Assembly: GCF_000155975.1 (NCBI RefSeq)
Contig: NZ_GG730299.1
Span: 930,041-994,040 of the forward strand
Reading direction: 5' to 3'
DNA: 64,000 bases
Source of the DNA: Citrobacter youngae ATCC 29220
GTDB taxonomy: Bacteria > Pseudomonadota > Gammaproteobacteria > Enterobacterales > Enterobacteriaceae
Every line of letters begins with the position of its first letter. Position 1 is the first letter of the stretch. The notes under the pieces were generated by a model, which did not search any database, had not been told where the DNA came from, and was given only the letters and a program-made list of their open reading frames with translations. Below are positions 1 through 9,103 of this stretch, in pieces. The position numbers and the translations under genes were made by a program.

Positions 1-812
1 AGTGCATCTTCTGCTACCCGCGTATCGAAGCCGGTCAACCGACCGTTTGCTCCGAAACCTGCGTGGGTCGTATTCGTTACCTCGGCGTACTGCTGTATGA
101 CGCAGATGCGATCGAAAGCGCGGCAAGCACCGAGCACGAGAAAGATCTGTACCAGCGCCAGCTGGATGTGTTCCTCGATCCGAACGATCCGGCTGTTATT
201 GAACAGGCGCTGAAAGATGGTATTCCACTGAGCGTCATTGATGCGGCACAGCAGTCTCCGGTTTACAAAATGGCGATGGACTGGAAGCTGGCGCTGCCGC
301 TGCATCCGGAATACCGCACGCTGCCGATGGTCTGGTATGTGCCGCCTTTATCACCGATTCAGTCTGCCGCTGATGCGGGCACGCTTGGCAGCAACGGTAT
401 TCTGCCGGATGTAGACAGCCTGCGTATCCCGGTTCAGTACCTGGCAAACCTGTTGACCGCTGGCGACACTCAGCCGGTGCTGCTGGCGCTGAAACGTATG
501 CTGGCGATGCGTCACTACAAACGTGCGGAAACCGTTGACGGTAAAGTGGATACCCGTGCGCTGGAAGAGGTGGGCTTAAGCGAAGCGCAGGCACAGGAAA
601 TGTATCGTTACCTGGCGATTGCTAACTACGAAGATCGTTTCGTGGTACCGAGCAGCCACCGTGAACTGGCGCGTGATGCGTTCCCGGAGAAAAGCGGTTG
701 TGGCTTTACTTTCGGCGATGGTTGCCACGGTTCTGATACCAAATTCAATCTGTTCAACAGCCGCCGCATCGATGCTGTCGATGTGACCAGCAAAACGGAG
801 CCGCACCAATGA
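1..812 (+). CDS. narH: Nitrate reductase A beta subunit (NarH), C-terminal part
   Basis: This is the 3' part of narH; the frame is open from base 3 and the start lies before the window. NarH is the iron-sulfur subunit that passes electrons from the NarI haem b to the NarG molybdenum site on the inner face of the inner membrane during nitrate respiration. The first visible residues contain a cysteine cluster (CIFCYPR, then CSETC) typical of the FeS ligands. The stop overlaps the narJ start (ATGA, 809-812), so translation is coupled. Identity is firm from sequence and from the narJ and narI genes that follow. Confidence 0.96.
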   Translation, partial: CIFCYPRIEAGQPTVCSETCVGRIRYLGVLLYDADAIESAASTEHEKDLYQRQLDVFLDPNDPAVIEQALKDGIPLSVIDAAQQSPVYKMAMDWKLALPLHPEYRTLPMVWYVPPLSPIQSAADAGTLGSNGILPDVDSLRIPVQYLANLLTAGDTQPVLLALKRMLAMRHYKRAETVDGKVDTRALEEVGLSEAQAQEMYRYLAIANYEDRFVVPSSHRELARDAFPEKSGCGFTFGDGCHGSDTKFNLFNSRRIDAVDVTSKTEPHQ

Positions 813-1519
813 TTGAACTCGTCATTGTTTCGCGTCTGCTTGAGTACCCGGATGCTGCCTTATGGCAGCATCAGCAGGAACTTTTCGATGCACTCGCGTT
901 ATCTGAAAACCTGGATAAAGAGGATGCCCAGACTCTGGGCGTTTTCCTGCGCGATTTAACCGCGCAGGACATGCTGGATGCGCAGGCAAGCTACAGCGAA
1001 TTGTTCGACCGCGGTCGTGCGACTTCGCTGCTGCTGTTTGAACACGTACACGGAGAGTCCCGCGATCGCGGTCAGGCGATGGTTGACCTGATGGCGCAGT
1101 ATGAGCAGCACGGTTTACAGCTCGACAGCCGCGAACTTCCCGATCATCTGCCGCTGTATCTGGAATACCTTGCGCAGTTGCCGAAAAGCGAAGCCTTAGG
1201 TGGTTTGCAGGATATCGCGCCGATTCTGGCGCTGCTCAGCGCGCGTTTGCAACAGCGTGCAAGCCGTTATGCGGTGTTGTTCGACCTGCTGTTAAAACTG
1301 GCGAATACCGTTATTGACAGCGACAAAGTGGCTGAAAAGATTGCGGATGAAGCGCGCGACGATACCCCTCAGGCGCTGGATGCGGTCTGGGAAGAAGAGC
1401 AAGTGAAATTCTTCGCCGATCGGGGGTGTGGCGAGTCGGAAATCTCCGCTCACCAGCGTCGTTTTGCCGGGGCCGTTGCGCCGCAGTATCTGAATATCAC
1501 CACCGGAGGACAGCACTAA
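809..1519 (+). CDS. narJ: Nitrate reductase assembly chaperone NarJ
   Basis: NarJ is a 236-residue cytoplasmic chaperone of the TorD/NarJ family. It holds apo-NarGH until the molybdenum cofactor and haems are inserted, and it is not part of the final enzyme. The length equals that of the E. coli protein. The ATG overlaps the narH stop and its own stop overlaps the narI start by one base (TAATG, 1517-1521), giving a tightly coupled narHJI arrangement. The protein is acidic and helical, with no membrane segment. The assignment rests on sequence and on operon position. Confidence 0.96.
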   Translation: MIELVIVSRLLEYPDAALWQHQQELFDALALSENLDKEDAQTLGVFLRDLTAQDMLDAQASYSELFDRGRATSLLLFEHVHGESRDRGQAMVDLMAQYEQHGLQLDSRELPDHLPLYLEYLAQLPKSEALGGLQDIAPILALLSARLQQRASRYAVLFDLLLKLANTVIDSDKVAEKIADEARDDTPQALDAVWEEEQVKFFADRGCGESEISAHQRRFAGAVAPQYLNITTGGQH

Positions 1520-2196
1520 TGCACTTCCTGAATACGTTCTTCTTTGACATCTATCCGTACATCGCGGGTTCTGTCTTTCTGATCGGCAGTTGGCTGCGTT
1601 ATGACTACGGGCAGTATACCTGGCGTGCAGCGTCCAGCCAGATGCTGGATCGCAAAGGGATGAACCTGGCGTCAAACCTGTTCCATATCGGGATCCTGGG
1701 TATTTTTGCCGGGCACTTCCTGGGCATGCTGACGCCGCACTGGATGTATGAGGCGTGGCTGCCTATTGCCGTGAAACAGAAGATGGCAATGTTCGCGGGC
1801 GGCGCCTCCGGCGTGATGTGCCTGGTCGGCGGCGTGCTGTTGTTGAAACGCCGTCTGTGCAGCCCGCGCGTACGAGCCACCACCACCGGTGCAGATATTC
1901 TGGTGCTCTCTATTCTGGTCATCCAGTGCGCACTGGGCCTGCTGACCATCCCATTCTCCGCGCAGCATATGGACGGCAGTGAGATGATGAAACTGGTGAA
2001 CTGGGCGCAAACGGTGGTGACCTTCCACGGCGGCGCGTCTGAATATCTGGATGGCGTGGCATTTATTTTCCGTATGCACCTGGTGCTGGGTATGACGCTG
2101 TTCCTGCTGTTCCCGTTCTCGCGTCTGGTGCATATCTGGAGCGTGCCGGTCGAGTACCTGACCCGCAAATACCAGATTGTTCGTGCGCGTCACTGA
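1519..2196 (+). CDS. narI: Nitrate reductase A gamma subunit (cytochrome b, NarI)
   Basis: NarI is the 225-residue membrane subunit that oxidises quinol at the periplasmic side and carries two b haems feeding NarH. The true start is the ATG at 1519, which overlaps the narJ stop; a longer open frame from 1426 would overlap narJ and is not used. Five hydrophobic segments are visible, and histidines of the expected type occur in the membrane parts (for example NLFHIGILG and RMHLVLG). The length matches the family exactly. A hairpin with a T-run follows, closing the operon. Confidence 0.96.
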   Translation: MHFLNTFFFDIYPYIAGSVFLIGSWLRYDYGQYTWRAASSQMLDRKGMNLASNLFHIGILGIFAGHFLGMLTPHWMYEAWLPIAVKQKMAMFAGGASGVMCLVGGVLLLKRRLCSPRVRATTTGADILVLSILVIQCALGLLTIPFSAQHMDGSEMMKLVNWAQTVVTFHGGASEYLDGVAFIFRMHLVLGMTLFLLFPFSRLVHIWSVPVEYLTRKYQIVRARH

Positions 2197-2217
2197 TCGG
2201 TTACTTGCTTAAGACAA

Positions 2218-2243
2218 AACCCTGCCTCGGCGGGGTTTTTTTA
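2218..2243 (+). terminator. Rho-independent terminator of narGHJI
   Basis: The sequence reads AACCCTGCC, a short loop, then GGCGGGGTT followed by seven T. It lies 22 bases after the narI stop, so it is the natural end of the nar operon. Confidence 0.85.
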
Positions 2244-2248
2244 TGCCT

Positions 2249-2393
2249 GTTTGCCGGATGGCGGCGTAAACGCCTTATCCGGCCTACGCAGGTATCAGCG
2301 AACTTTGTAGGCCTGATAAGCGCAGCGCATCAGGCAAATTGCGCGCACGTATCGACTTTGTAGGCCTGATAAGCGTAGCGCATCAGGCTAATA
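2249..2393. repeat. Cluster of three REP (BIME-type) elements
   Basis: Three copies of the palindromic REP motif lie in a row. One has the form GCCGGATGGCGGC...GCCTTATCCGGCCTAC (about 2252-2287). Two have the form GTAGGCCTGATAAGCGYAGCGCATCAGGC (about 2308-2336 and 2361-2389). REPs are intergenic elements in enterobacteria that can bind gyrase, Pol I or IHF and can stabilise upstream mRNA. These lie between the nar terminator and the rtT repeats. Confidence 0.85.
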
Positions 2394-2429
2394 TAGGTCA
2401 TTGCAGTTGGATTGGGTGCAGTGCTTTAT

Positions 2430-2604
2430 GAAGTGATGGTGGTGGGGGAAGGATTACTCAGCGCTGCGCGCTTCGCCCTTCGGGTCGTTGCCTGCGGCAA
2501 CGCTTTCTCGCTGACGCTCGAATCGAACCTTAGTCGAAGCTTCTCATCCTTCCCGTACGGGCAGAATATGAGGCATTGAAGATTAATTGGGTGCGGTGCT
2601 TTAT
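2430..2604 (-). ncRNA. rtT-type repeat, distal 175-bp unit
   Basis: This is the second of two near-identical tandem units downstream of tyrV. The landmark GAAGTGATGG occurs at 2430, 2605 and 2780, so the period is exactly 175 bp. On the minus strand each unit ends with a copy of the tRNA-Tyr 3' end (about 19 bases, plus-strand TGGTGGTGGGGGAAGGAT). In E. coli the related tyrT-locus repeats of about 178 bp yield the small rtT RNA. Expression of this distal copy is inferred only. Confidence 0.6.
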
Positions 2605-2779
2605 GAAGTGATGGTGGTGGGGGAAGGATGACTCAGCGCTGCGCGCTTCGCCCTTCGGGTCGTTGCCTGCGGCAACGCTTTCTCGCTGACGCTCGAATCG
2701 AACCTTAGTCGAAGCTTCTCATCCTTCCCGCATGGGCAGAATATGGGGCATTGCAGATTAATTGGGTGCGGTACTTTAT
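2605..2779 (-). ncRNA. rttR: rtT RNA (tyrT-operon repeat next to tyrV)
   Basis: This unit lies directly downstream of tyrV in the direction of transcription, as rttR does in E. coli, and is one 175-bp period long. It holds GC-rich inverted repeats (for example GTTGCCTGCGGCAAC) and a copy of the tRNA 3' end. The rtT RNA is released from the tyrT transcript during tRNA maturation, and a link to the stringent response has been suggested for it. I do not see a convincing counterpart of the E. coli tpr protein: the ATG in the expected zone runs only four codons. Confidence 0.7.
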
Positions 2780-2786
2780 GAAGTGA

Positions 2787-2871
<85 letters not shown>

Positions 2872-2904
2872 AGGGGTATACTTATTTTTGAGAACTTACC
2901 AGAA

Positions 2905-3032
2905 TGAATGGTGGTGGGGGAAGGATTATTCGTCGCTTCGCTCCTCACCCTTCGGGCCGTTGCCGCTGGCAACGTTCTCTCGCTTTCGCTCGAGTCGAAC
3001 CTTAATCGAAGGTTCTCCCCCTTCCCAGTAAG
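2905..3032 (-). repeat. Diverged rtT-like repeat in the tyrT-tyrV spacer
   Basis: The spacer between the two tRNA genes holds a third, diverged copy of the repeat. It has the tRNA 3'-end sequence (TGGTGGTGGGGGAAGGATT), the inverted repeat GTTGCCGCTGGCAAC and the tail GAACCTTAATCGAAGGTTCTC. It is co-transcribed with both tRNAs and is probably removed during processing. Confidence 0.7.
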
Positions 3033-3083
3033 TGCAAACTTCAGCATAGCTTATTGGGATTACTACATCGCTGTAGTGAATAA

Positions 3084-3168
3084 TGGTGGTGGGGGAAGGA
3101 TTCGAACCTTCGAAGTCGATGACGGCAGATTTACAGTCTACTCCCTTTGGCCGCTCGGGAACCCCACC
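3084..3168 (-). tRNA. tyrT: tRNA-Tyr (GTA), proximal gene tyrT
   Basis: This is an 85-nt tRNA-Tyr with anticodon GTA, an encoded CCA and the same body as tyrV, except for one base in the anticodon stem. Here the 5' strand reads GUAGA rather than GCAGA, giving a U28-G42 wobble pair. It is the promoter-proximal gene of the operon, and the leader GCATTACCCC just before it matches the E. coli tyrT leader. Confidence 0.97.
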
Positions 3169-3215
3169 ACGGGGTAATGCTATTTACTGGCCTGCTTCCG
3201 GTGGAAGCGGGGCGC

Positions 3216-3243
3216 ATCATATCAAATGATGCGCCCCTGTAAA
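3216..3243 (-). promoter_or_regulatory. tyrTV promoter (sigma-70, GC-rich discriminator)
   Basis: On the minus strand the -35 is TTTACA (3238-3243), the spacer is 16 bp and the -10 is TATGAT (3216-3221). A GC-rich discriminator (GCGCCCCGC) follows. A 16-bp spacer and GC discriminator are hallmarks of the stringently controlled, supercoiling-sensitive tyrT promoter. The AT-rich stretch beyond 3244 is where the upstream Fis-binding region would lie. Confidence 0.88.
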
Positions 3244-3324
3244 GTATTCCGTTGATAAAAAAGAACTGGTTGCCTGATTTTTACGCGTAAAGATGTAAAG
3301 CTAACCAATTAAATTATCAATCGA

Positions 3325-4167
3325 TTACAGAATAATCGTTCGGTTGCCGTAAACAAAGACGCGTTGAGCCAGAACCTGATACAGCGCGCGGCTTAATACA
3401 TTCTTCTCAACGTCACGACCCGCACGCATCATATCTTCTGCAGTGTAGGTGTGATCAACATGGATCACGTCCTGCATAATGATTGGACCTTCATCGAGGT
3501 TATCATTTACATAGTGGGCCGTCGCGCCGATGATTTTCACCCCGCGCTCATAAGCTTGATGATAGGGGCGAGCGCCAATAAACGCTGGCAGGAATGAATG
3601 GTGAATATTGATAATCTTATTCGGGAAGCGTGAAACAAAGGTCGGCGTCAGAACGCGCATGTATTTTGCCAGCACGACATAGTCAGGTTGGTGCGCGTCG
3701 ATAGCATCGGCCATTTTCTGGTCGTGTTCGTCGCGGGTTAAACCTTCGTGGCTGACCAGTTCAAATGGAATATCAAAGCGCTCAACCAAAGGACGCAGCG
3801 TCTCGTGGTTACCGATCACCGCCGCGATTTCAACATCCAGCCCGCCATAATTGGCCTTCATTAACAGATCGCCCAGACAATGCGCTTCCTTGGTGACCAA
3901 AATAACGATACGGCGGCGTCCTGCCGGCGTTAATTCACGGATGGAACCATCTGGTAAGGCGCTATCCAGATCGGCAAGCAGCGTGACGTCGTTAAAAATA
4001 CCCTCCAGTTCGGTGCGCATAAAAAAGCGCCCGGTACGGTGGTCCACGAACTCATTGTTCTGCACGATGTTCAGTTCATGCTTGTAACAGATATTAGTAA
4101 TGCGCGCGATCAGACCTTTTTGGTCCGGGCAAATAGTACGCAGCACTTTTCGTTGTAATGAATGCAT
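3325..4167 (-). CDS. purU: Formyltetrahydrofolate deformylase PurU
   Basis: PurU hydrolyses 10-formyl-tetrahydrofolate to formate and tetrahydrofolate; the formate feeds PurT and the reaction balances one-carbon pools. The protein is 280 residues from the ATG at 4167 (MHSLQRKV), the usual family length; the frame extends 11 codons further upstream, but that is not needed. An N-terminal ACT regulatory domain (about residues 8-85) precedes a formyltransferase-like domain with the motif INIHHSFLPAF. It is convergent with nothing nearby and follows ychJ on the same strand. Confidence 0.95.
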   Translation of the reverse strand: MHSLQRKVLRTICPDQKGLIARITNICYKHELNIVQNNEFVDHRTGRFFMRTELEGIFNDVTLLADLDSALPDGSIRELTPAGRRRIVILVTKEAHCLGDLLMKANYGGLDVEIAAVIGNHETLRPLVERFDIPFELVSHEGLTRDEHDQKMADAIDAHQPDYVVLAKYMRVLTPTFVSRFPNKIINIHHSFLPAFIGARPYHQAYERGVKIIGATAHYVNDNLDEGPIIMQDVIHVDHTYTAEDMMRAGRDVEKNVLSRALYQVLAQRVFVYGNRTIIL

Positions 4168-4222
4168 TTGCAGCGGTGATCCTGTTGAGAATGTTTGCAA
4201 AATGGATACTGTCGGGCGTTAA

Positions 4223-4678
4223 TTAGCCGCAGCACTTCTTAAATTTTTTACCCGAGCCACAAGGGCAGGTGTCGTTTCGTCCAATTTGAGGGCGTGTACC
4301 GTCTATATAGTACCACTGACCGTTTTCTTTTAAAAAACGAGAGCGTTCGATAATTGCGCCAGTTTTCCCCTGTTCAGAAAACCGTGCGACAAAACTGACA
4401 TAGCCGATATTTTCTGAATCTACCGTTTGTTGCTCAAAAACGGTCAGTCCCAGCCATTCGGCATGAGCAAAGCCTGCGATAATGTCGTCACGAAACGCAG
4501 CGGCATGGCAGTCCGGATGCCAGGTCCTGATGAGGTAATCTGCGTCTTTCATCACAAAAGCACAGTAACGAGAACGCATGAGGTGTGACGGCGTAGGTGC
4601 TACTTGCGCGCCGGACACATAACGGTAGCAACATAGGCTATACTCGACAGCGCTACCACAGGGACAAAGCTGAGACAC
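4223..4678 (-). CDS. ychJ: YchJ, SEC-C motif protein
   Basis: This is a 151-residue protein with zinc-binding SEC-C motifs at both ends: [13 protein letters not shown] near the N terminus and [13 protein letters not shown] at the extreme C terminus. The middle is an NTF2-like fold (YchJ-like). The motif resembles the zinc tail of SecA, but the function of YchJ is not established. It lies between purU and the divergent rssA. The length is within one residue of the E. coli protein. Confidence 0.92.
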   Translation of the reverse strand: MSQLCPCGSAVEYSLCCYRYVSGAQVAPTPSHLMRSRYCAFVMKDADYLIRTWHPDCHAAAFRDDIIAGFAHAEWLGLTVFEQQTVDSENIGYVSFVARFSEQGKTGAIIERSRFLKENGQWYYIDGTRPQIGRNDTCPCGSGKKFKKCCG

Positions 4679-4789
4679 AAAGTACTCCCTGGAATAAAAA
4701 AACGGCGTAAAAACGCCAGGGTGGCACTATGTTAACTGAGCGGTAGCGATGTTGCTACGTCTGCAAGCCAGGGGAAGTTTGTACGTACA

Positions 4790-5701
4790 ATGAGAAAAAT
4801 TAAAATTGGGCTGGCGCTGGGTTCCGGCGCGGCGCGCGGCTGGTCGCATATTGGCGTGATTAAAGCCCTTAAGCATATGGGGATTGATGTCGATATCGTG
4901 GCAGGGTGCTCAATTGGTTCGCTGGTTGGCGCTGCCTACGCCTGCAACAAATTGCCTGCTCTCGAACAGTGGGTTTGTTCATTCAGCTATTGGGATGTCT
5001 TACGTCTGATGGATCTCTCGTGGCGCAGGGGAGGACTACTGCGCGGAGAACGGGTATTCAATCAGTACCGTAACGTTATGCCGGTAGAATCGATTGAACA
5101 ATGCACACGCCGTTTTGCAACTGTTGCAACCAATTTAAGCACGGGCCGGGAACTCTGGTTCACCGAAGGTGATCTGCACCTGGCGGTCCGGGCATCCTGC
5201 AGTATTCCAGGTCTGATGTCCCCCGTAGCGCATAATGGCTACTGGTTGGTCGATGGCGCGGTGGTGAATCCTGTGCCCGTTTCCCTGACTCGTGCGTTGG
5301 GCGCGGATATCGTTATTGCGGTCGATCTGCAACACGATGCGCACCTCATGCAGCAAGATTTACTCTCCTTCAACGTCAGCAGCGATGCCGAACCAGGAGA
5401 TGGTGCTGACGAACTCTCATGGCATGGCCGGCTGAAAGAGCGCCTGAGCAATATTACGGCCAGGCGCGCAGTGACCGCGCCGACGGCGATGGAGATCATG
5501 ACGACGTCTATTCAGGTTCTGGAAAACCGTCTGAAGCGCAACCGTATGGCGGGCGACCCGCCAGATATCCTGATTCAGCCGTTTTGTCCGCAAATATCCA
5601 CGCTGGATTTCCACCGCGCCAGTGCAGCCATTGCTGCAGGGCAGTTGGCGGTCGAGAAGAAAATGGATGAGCTTCTCCCTCTGGTGAAGACCAACGTCTA
5701 G
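4790..5701 (+). CDS. rssA: Patatin-like phospholipase family protein RssA
   Basis: This is a 303-residue patatin-family protein. An oxyanion-hole motif GSGAARG lies near residues 11-17, the nucleophile motif GCSIGS has Ser41, and DGA has Asp155, forming the Ser-Asp dyad of patatin lipases. The substrate of RssA is not known. It lies 89 bp upstream of rssB, and the two genes are adjacent in relatives; RssA itself has no clear role in RpoS turnover. The ATG at 4790 matches the family N terminus (MRKIKIGLALGSG). Confidence 0.94.
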   Translation: MRKIKIGLALGSGAARGWSHIGVIKALKHMGIDVDIVAGCSIGSLVGAAYACNKLPALEQWVCSFSYWDVLRLMDLSWRRGGLLRGERVFNQYRNVMPVESIEQCTRRFATVATNLSTGRELWFTEGDLHLAVRASCSIPGLMSPVAHNGYWLVDGAVVNPVPVSLTRALGADIVIAVDLQHDAHLMQQDLLSFNVSSDAEPGDGADELSWHGRLKERLSNITARRAVTAPTAMEIMTTSIQVLENRLKRNRMAGDPPDILIQPFCPQISTLDFHRASAAIAAGQLAVEKKMDELLPLVKTNV

Positions 5702-5790
5702 GCATTTTTTATCAATACTTAAGCTAAATCTGACAGGCGTGAGTAGCAATAGCATGCCACTATTTATTAAAGCCAGTCAGGGGGGAGAAT

Positions 5791-6804
5791 ATGACGCAGC
5801 CATTGGTCGGAAAACAGATTCTTATCGTTGAGGATGAGCCGGTATTCCGCTCACTCATGGACTCATGGTTTTCCTCTTTGGGAGCGATAACAGCGGTGGC
5901 TGGCGATGGGCTTGAAGCACTGGACTTACTCGGTCACTTCACACCTGACTTAATGATCTGCGACCTGGCAATGCCACGAATGAACGGTCTTAAACTGGTT
6001 GAGTATTTACGCAATCGGGGCGATCAAACGCCGATACTGGTGATTTCAGCCACGGAAAACATGTCTGATATAGCGAAAGCGCTGCGCCTCGGTGTGGATG
6101 ACGTTCTTTTGAAGCCGGTGAAGGATCTTAACCGCCTGCGAGAAACGGTATTTGCGTGTCTGTATCCTAATATGTTCAATTCGCGGGTTGAAGAAGAAGA
6201 GCGGCTGTTTCGCGACTGGGATGCCATGGTGGGCGATCCTGCCGCCGCGGCTAAACTGTTGCAGGAATTACAGCCTCCGGTGTCGCAAGTGATTGCAAAA
6301 TGTCGCATAAACTATCGGCAATTGGTTGCCGCCGACCAACCGGGGCTGGTGCTGGATATTGCACCGCTCTCGGATCATGACCTTGCTTTTTATTGTCTGG
6401 ATGTAACCCGGGCAGGGGATAATGGCGTACTGGCCGCATTATTACTGCGTGCGCTATTTAACGGTTTGCTACAGGAGCAGCTGACGCAACAAAATCAGCG
6501 GTTGCCTGAATTGGGAGCGTTATTGAAACAGGTGAACCATCTGCTGCGTCAGGCGAATTTACCGGGTCAGTTTCCCTTGCTGGTAGGGTATTACCACAGC
6601 GGATTAAAAAACCTGATTCTGGTATCCGCAGGACTAAATGCGACATTAAATACGGGTTCCCATCAGGTACAAATCAGCAATGGCGTACCGCTGGGTACGC
6701 TTGGCAATACATATCTTAATCAGTTGAGCCAACGTTGCGAGTCATGGCAGTGCCAAATTTGGGGGGCCGGAGGTCGCCTGCGCCTGATGTTGTCTGCGGA
6801 ATGA
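5791..6804 (+). CDS. rssB: RpoS adaptor / response regulator RssB (SprE)
   Basis: RssB is an orphan response regulator of 337 residues that delivers the sigma factor RpoS to ClpXP and so sets the strength of the general stress response. The receiver domain (residues 1-130) keeps the acidic pocket (VEDE) and the phospho-acceptor Asp58 in PDLMICDLAMP, with Lys108 in LLKPVKD. The C-terminal half is a PP2C-like fold without catalytic metal ligands. The start has a good ribosome site (GGGGGAG). The length equals the E. coli protein. Confidence 0.96.
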   Translation: MTQPLVGKQILIVEDEPVFRSLMDSWFSSLGAITAVAGDGLEALDLLGHFTPDLMICDLAMPRMNGLKLVEYLRNRGDQTPILVISATENMSDIAKALRLGVDDVLLKPVKDLNRLRETVFACLYPNMFNSRVEEEERLFRDWDAMVGDPAAAAKLLQELQPPVSQVIAKCRINYRQLVAADQPGLVLDIAPLSDHDLAFYCLDVTRAGDNGVLAALLLRALFNGLLQEQLTQQNQRLPELGALLKQVNHLLRQANLPGQFPLLVGYYHSGLKNLILVSAGLNATLNTGSHQVQISNGVPLGTLGNTYLNQLSQRCESWQCQIWGAGGRLRLMLSAE

Positions 6805-6940
6805 ACAATCGAGAGGGCGGGGAATGAAATTGGTTCACCACCCTCAAGCTGTGAGTGCTACTATCAGCGCCAGATTTATTCGTATTTGTCTTAATTATAT
6901 CAACGCGCGTCCTTTTCAGACCGGAAGCTTACCGCTGTAC

Positions 6941-6949
6941 TGATATACT
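6941..6949 (+). promoter_or_regulatory. Extended -10 element, likely galU promoter
   Basis: TGATATACT is an extended -10 (TGn + TATACT), 60 bp before the galU ATG, in the 204-bp gap between rssB and galU. No strong -35 is visible, as expected for an extended -10 promoter. The call is by motif only. Confidence 0.5.
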
Positions 6950-7008
6950 TGGATGCGATACAGATTGATGAACACGTTCAATACATGAACAGTCCAGGAG
7001 AGTTTTAA

Positions 7009-7917
7009 ATGGCTGCTATTAATTCAAAAGTCAAAAAGGCCGTTATCCCGGTTGCGGGATTAGGAACCAGGATGTTACCGGCTACGAAAGCAATCCCGAA
7101 AGAGATGCTACCGTTGGTTGATAAGCCATTAATTCAGTACGTGGTAAACGAATGTATTGCTGCGGGCATCACTGAAATTGTACTTGTAACTCACTCGTCT
7201 AAAAATTCCATTGAAAACCACTTCGATACCAGCTTTGAACTCGAAGCTATGCTGGAAAAACGTGTAAAACGTCAGCTGCTGGAAGAAGTGCAATCTATTT
7301 GTCCGCCGCATGTCACTATTATGCAGGTACGTCAGGGACTGGCCAAAGGTTTGGGTCACGCAGTATTGTGCGCGCACCCGGTTGTTGGTGATGAGCCGGT
7401 TGCGGTTATCCTGCCAGACGTAATTCTGGATGAATACGAATCAGATTTATCCCGCGAAAACCTTGCCGAAATGATTCATCGTTTTGATGAAACCGGCAGC
7501 AGCCAGATTATGGTTGAACCCGTAGAAGATGTTACCGCTTATGGCGTTGTGGATTGCAAAGGCGTTGAATTATCGCCGGGCGAAAGCGTGCCGATGGTTG
7601 GCGTTGTTGAAAAACCGAAAGCCAATGTTGCGCCATCTAATTTGGCGGTAGTGGGTCGTTACGTTCTCAGTGCGGATATTTGGCCTCTGCTGGCAAAAAC
7701 GCCTCCGGGAGCGGGTGATGAAATTCAGCTGACTGATGCTATCGATATGCTGATTGAAAAAGAAACGGTTGAAGCCTATCACATGAAGGGCAAAAGCCAT
7801 GACTGTGGTAATAAGCTGGGCTATATGCAGGCGTTCGTTGAATATGGTATTCGTCATAATACTCTCGGCGCTGAATTTAAAGCATGGCTGGAAGAAGAGA
7901 TGGGTATTAAGAAGTAA
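7009..7917 (+). CDS. galU: UTP-glucose-1-phosphate uridylyltransferase GalU
   Basis: GalU makes UDP-glucose from UTP and glucose-1-phosphate, the precursor for LPS core, trehalose, membrane-derived oligosaccharides and galactose use. It is 302 residues long, as in E. coli. The nucleotide-binding signature [20 protein letters not shown] lies at about residues 16-35, and the later VEKPK and [12 protein letters not shown] motifs are intact. It has a good Shine-Dalgarno (AGGAGAG) and is followed by its own terminator. Confidence 0.97.
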   Translation: MAAINSKVKKAVIPVAGLGTRMLPATKAIPKEMLPLVDKPLIQYVVNECIAAGITEIVLVTHSSKNSIENHFDTSFELEAMLEKRVKRQLLEEVQSICPPHVTIMQVRQGLAKGLGHAVLCAHPVVGDEPVAVILPDVILDEYESDLSRENLAEMIHRFDETGSSQIMVEPVEDVTAYGVVDCKGVELSPGESVPMVGVVEKPKANVAPSNLAVVGRYVLSADIWPLLAKTPPGAGDEIQLTDAIDMLIEKETVEAYHMKGKSHDCGNKLGYMQAFVEYGIRHNTLGAEFKAWLEEEMGIKK

Positions 7918-7939
7918 CCACCAGTAATTATCCGGTTAG

Positions 7940-7971
7940 AACGGCGCTGCTAATCCAGCGCCGTTTTTTTA
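7940..7971 (+). terminator. Terminator of galU
   Basis: The stem AACGGCGCTG pairs with CAGCGCCGTT across a short loop and is followed by a T-run (TTTTTTT). It is 22 bases downstream of galU. Confidence 0.88.
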
Positions 7972-8005
7972 TACCTAATCCGGGTAGGGTCCATGCGAAG
8001 TACAG

Positions 8006-8037
8006 GTAAAAAAAATCCCGCCAGTGGCGGGATTTTA
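8006..8037 (-). terminator. Terminator of hns
   Basis: Read on the minus strand, AAAATCCCGCCA pairs with TGGCGGGATT and is followed by a T-run. It lies just after the hns stop and also carries an A/T-run on the other side, so it may act in both directions between galU and hns. Confidence 0.85.
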
Positions 8038-8054
8038 AGCAAACAATTACTGAA

Positions 8055-8468
8055 TTAATCCTTGATCAGGAAATCGTCCAGCTGTTTACCTTGTTCTTCC
8101 ATCGCTTTTTTGATCACAGCCGGTGTACGACCCTGGCCAGTCCAGGTTTTAGTTTCACCGTTTTCGTCAACATAGCTATATTTAGCCGGACGCGCAGCAC
8201 GTTTAGCTTTGGTGCCAGATTTAACAGCAGCCATGCTATTCAGCAGTTCGTTCGGATCAATGCCGTCAGCAATCAGCATTTCACGATATTGTTGCAGTTT
8301 ACGAGTACGTTCTTCAACTTCAGCAGCGGCAGCGCTTTCTTCTTCACGACGCTCGCTAACTACAACTTCTAATTTTTCCAGCATTTCTTCAAGCGTTTCC
8401 AGAGTGCATTCTCTTGCCTGCGCACGAAGAGTACGGATGTTGTTCAGAATTTTAAGTGCTTCGCTCAT
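8055..8468 (-). CDS. hns: Nucleoid-associated silencer H-NS
   Basis: H-NS is a 137-residue nucleoid protein that binds AT-rich DNA, forms filaments and silences horizontally acquired genes. Residues 1-80 are helical (coiled-coil dimerisation and oligomerisation). A linker ([15 protein letters not shown]) leads to the C-terminal DNA-binding domain with the WTGQGRTP hook, where QGR is the minor-groove-binding core. Length and sequence are nearly identical to E. coli and Salmonella H-NS. The gene is monocistronic, with a terminator just downstream. Confidence 0.98.
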   Translation of the reverse strand: MSEALKILNNIRTLRAQARECTLETLEEMLEKLEVVVSERREEESAAAAEVEERTRKLQQYREMLIADGIDPNELLNSMAAVKSGTKAKRAARPAKYSYVDENGETKTWTGQGRTPAVIKKAMEEQGKQLDDFLIKD

Positions 8469-9103
8469 TGTAGTAATCTCAAACTTATATTGGGGGTGGT
8501 TTGTTGAGCTAATAATAGAGCGATAATTTCAGATGTGCAATAGCCAGGAATGTAAGGAATTCAAAATTGCACTTTATTTAGTATCAGATTTAATTCCTTC
8601 GTCTTAAATTTTCCGCGTTGTTGGGCATAAAAAAGGCTTATTGGTGGGGGGGCTTCTCAGCGATTGAGAGTAAAAATTCAAGAGTCAGGTCACATTTTAT
8701 CGTGTTCAAATAGTATCACTTTGCAGTGATTTCAACCTTTTGTATTAGTTTTGCTTACGTGAATTCGCTATTACATGGCGGGTGTGGGTAGATTCAATAA
8801 CAATAAGGGAACGGTTTCTTAATTGCCGCCGCTTGATAAGCGGCACTGATAAATTTCATGAGCACTATTTGTGAAAGAATGTGTATATACGGCACGGCCT
8901 GGCCCTGGGCTGTTTGGGCTAAGACTTCACGGTATCATGCACCTGGCCATAAAGGGCGCTTGCCTTCTCTGGTTATTAAGGCGGCACCAGGCGAGTCCGT
9001 ACGCGCCTTTATACGTCTTTCGGGACAACGCTGCACCGACATGTTCGTGAAATATGATACAATCCGGCCCATATTTATTTCCCCAGATGAGGGCCTACGG
9101 TCA
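8469..9103. other. 635-bp hns-tdk intergenic region
   Basis: This AT-rich divergent gap holds the hns promoter (about 8480-8560, minus strand) and the tdk leader. A perfect hairpin GCCGCTT-GAT-AAGCGGC sits at 8828-8844 without a T-run. A candidate -10 (TATGATACAAT, about 9053-9063) precedes tdk. The reading frame of tdk stays open upstream to 8858 (82 codons), but the composition and the family start argue that it is not translated. I see no other gene here. Confidence 0.6.

Noticed and set aside
8858-9103. N-terminal extension of thymidine kinase by 82 codons
   Set aside because: The family begins at MAQLYFYYS, and the extension has unusual composition and contains a likely promoter.
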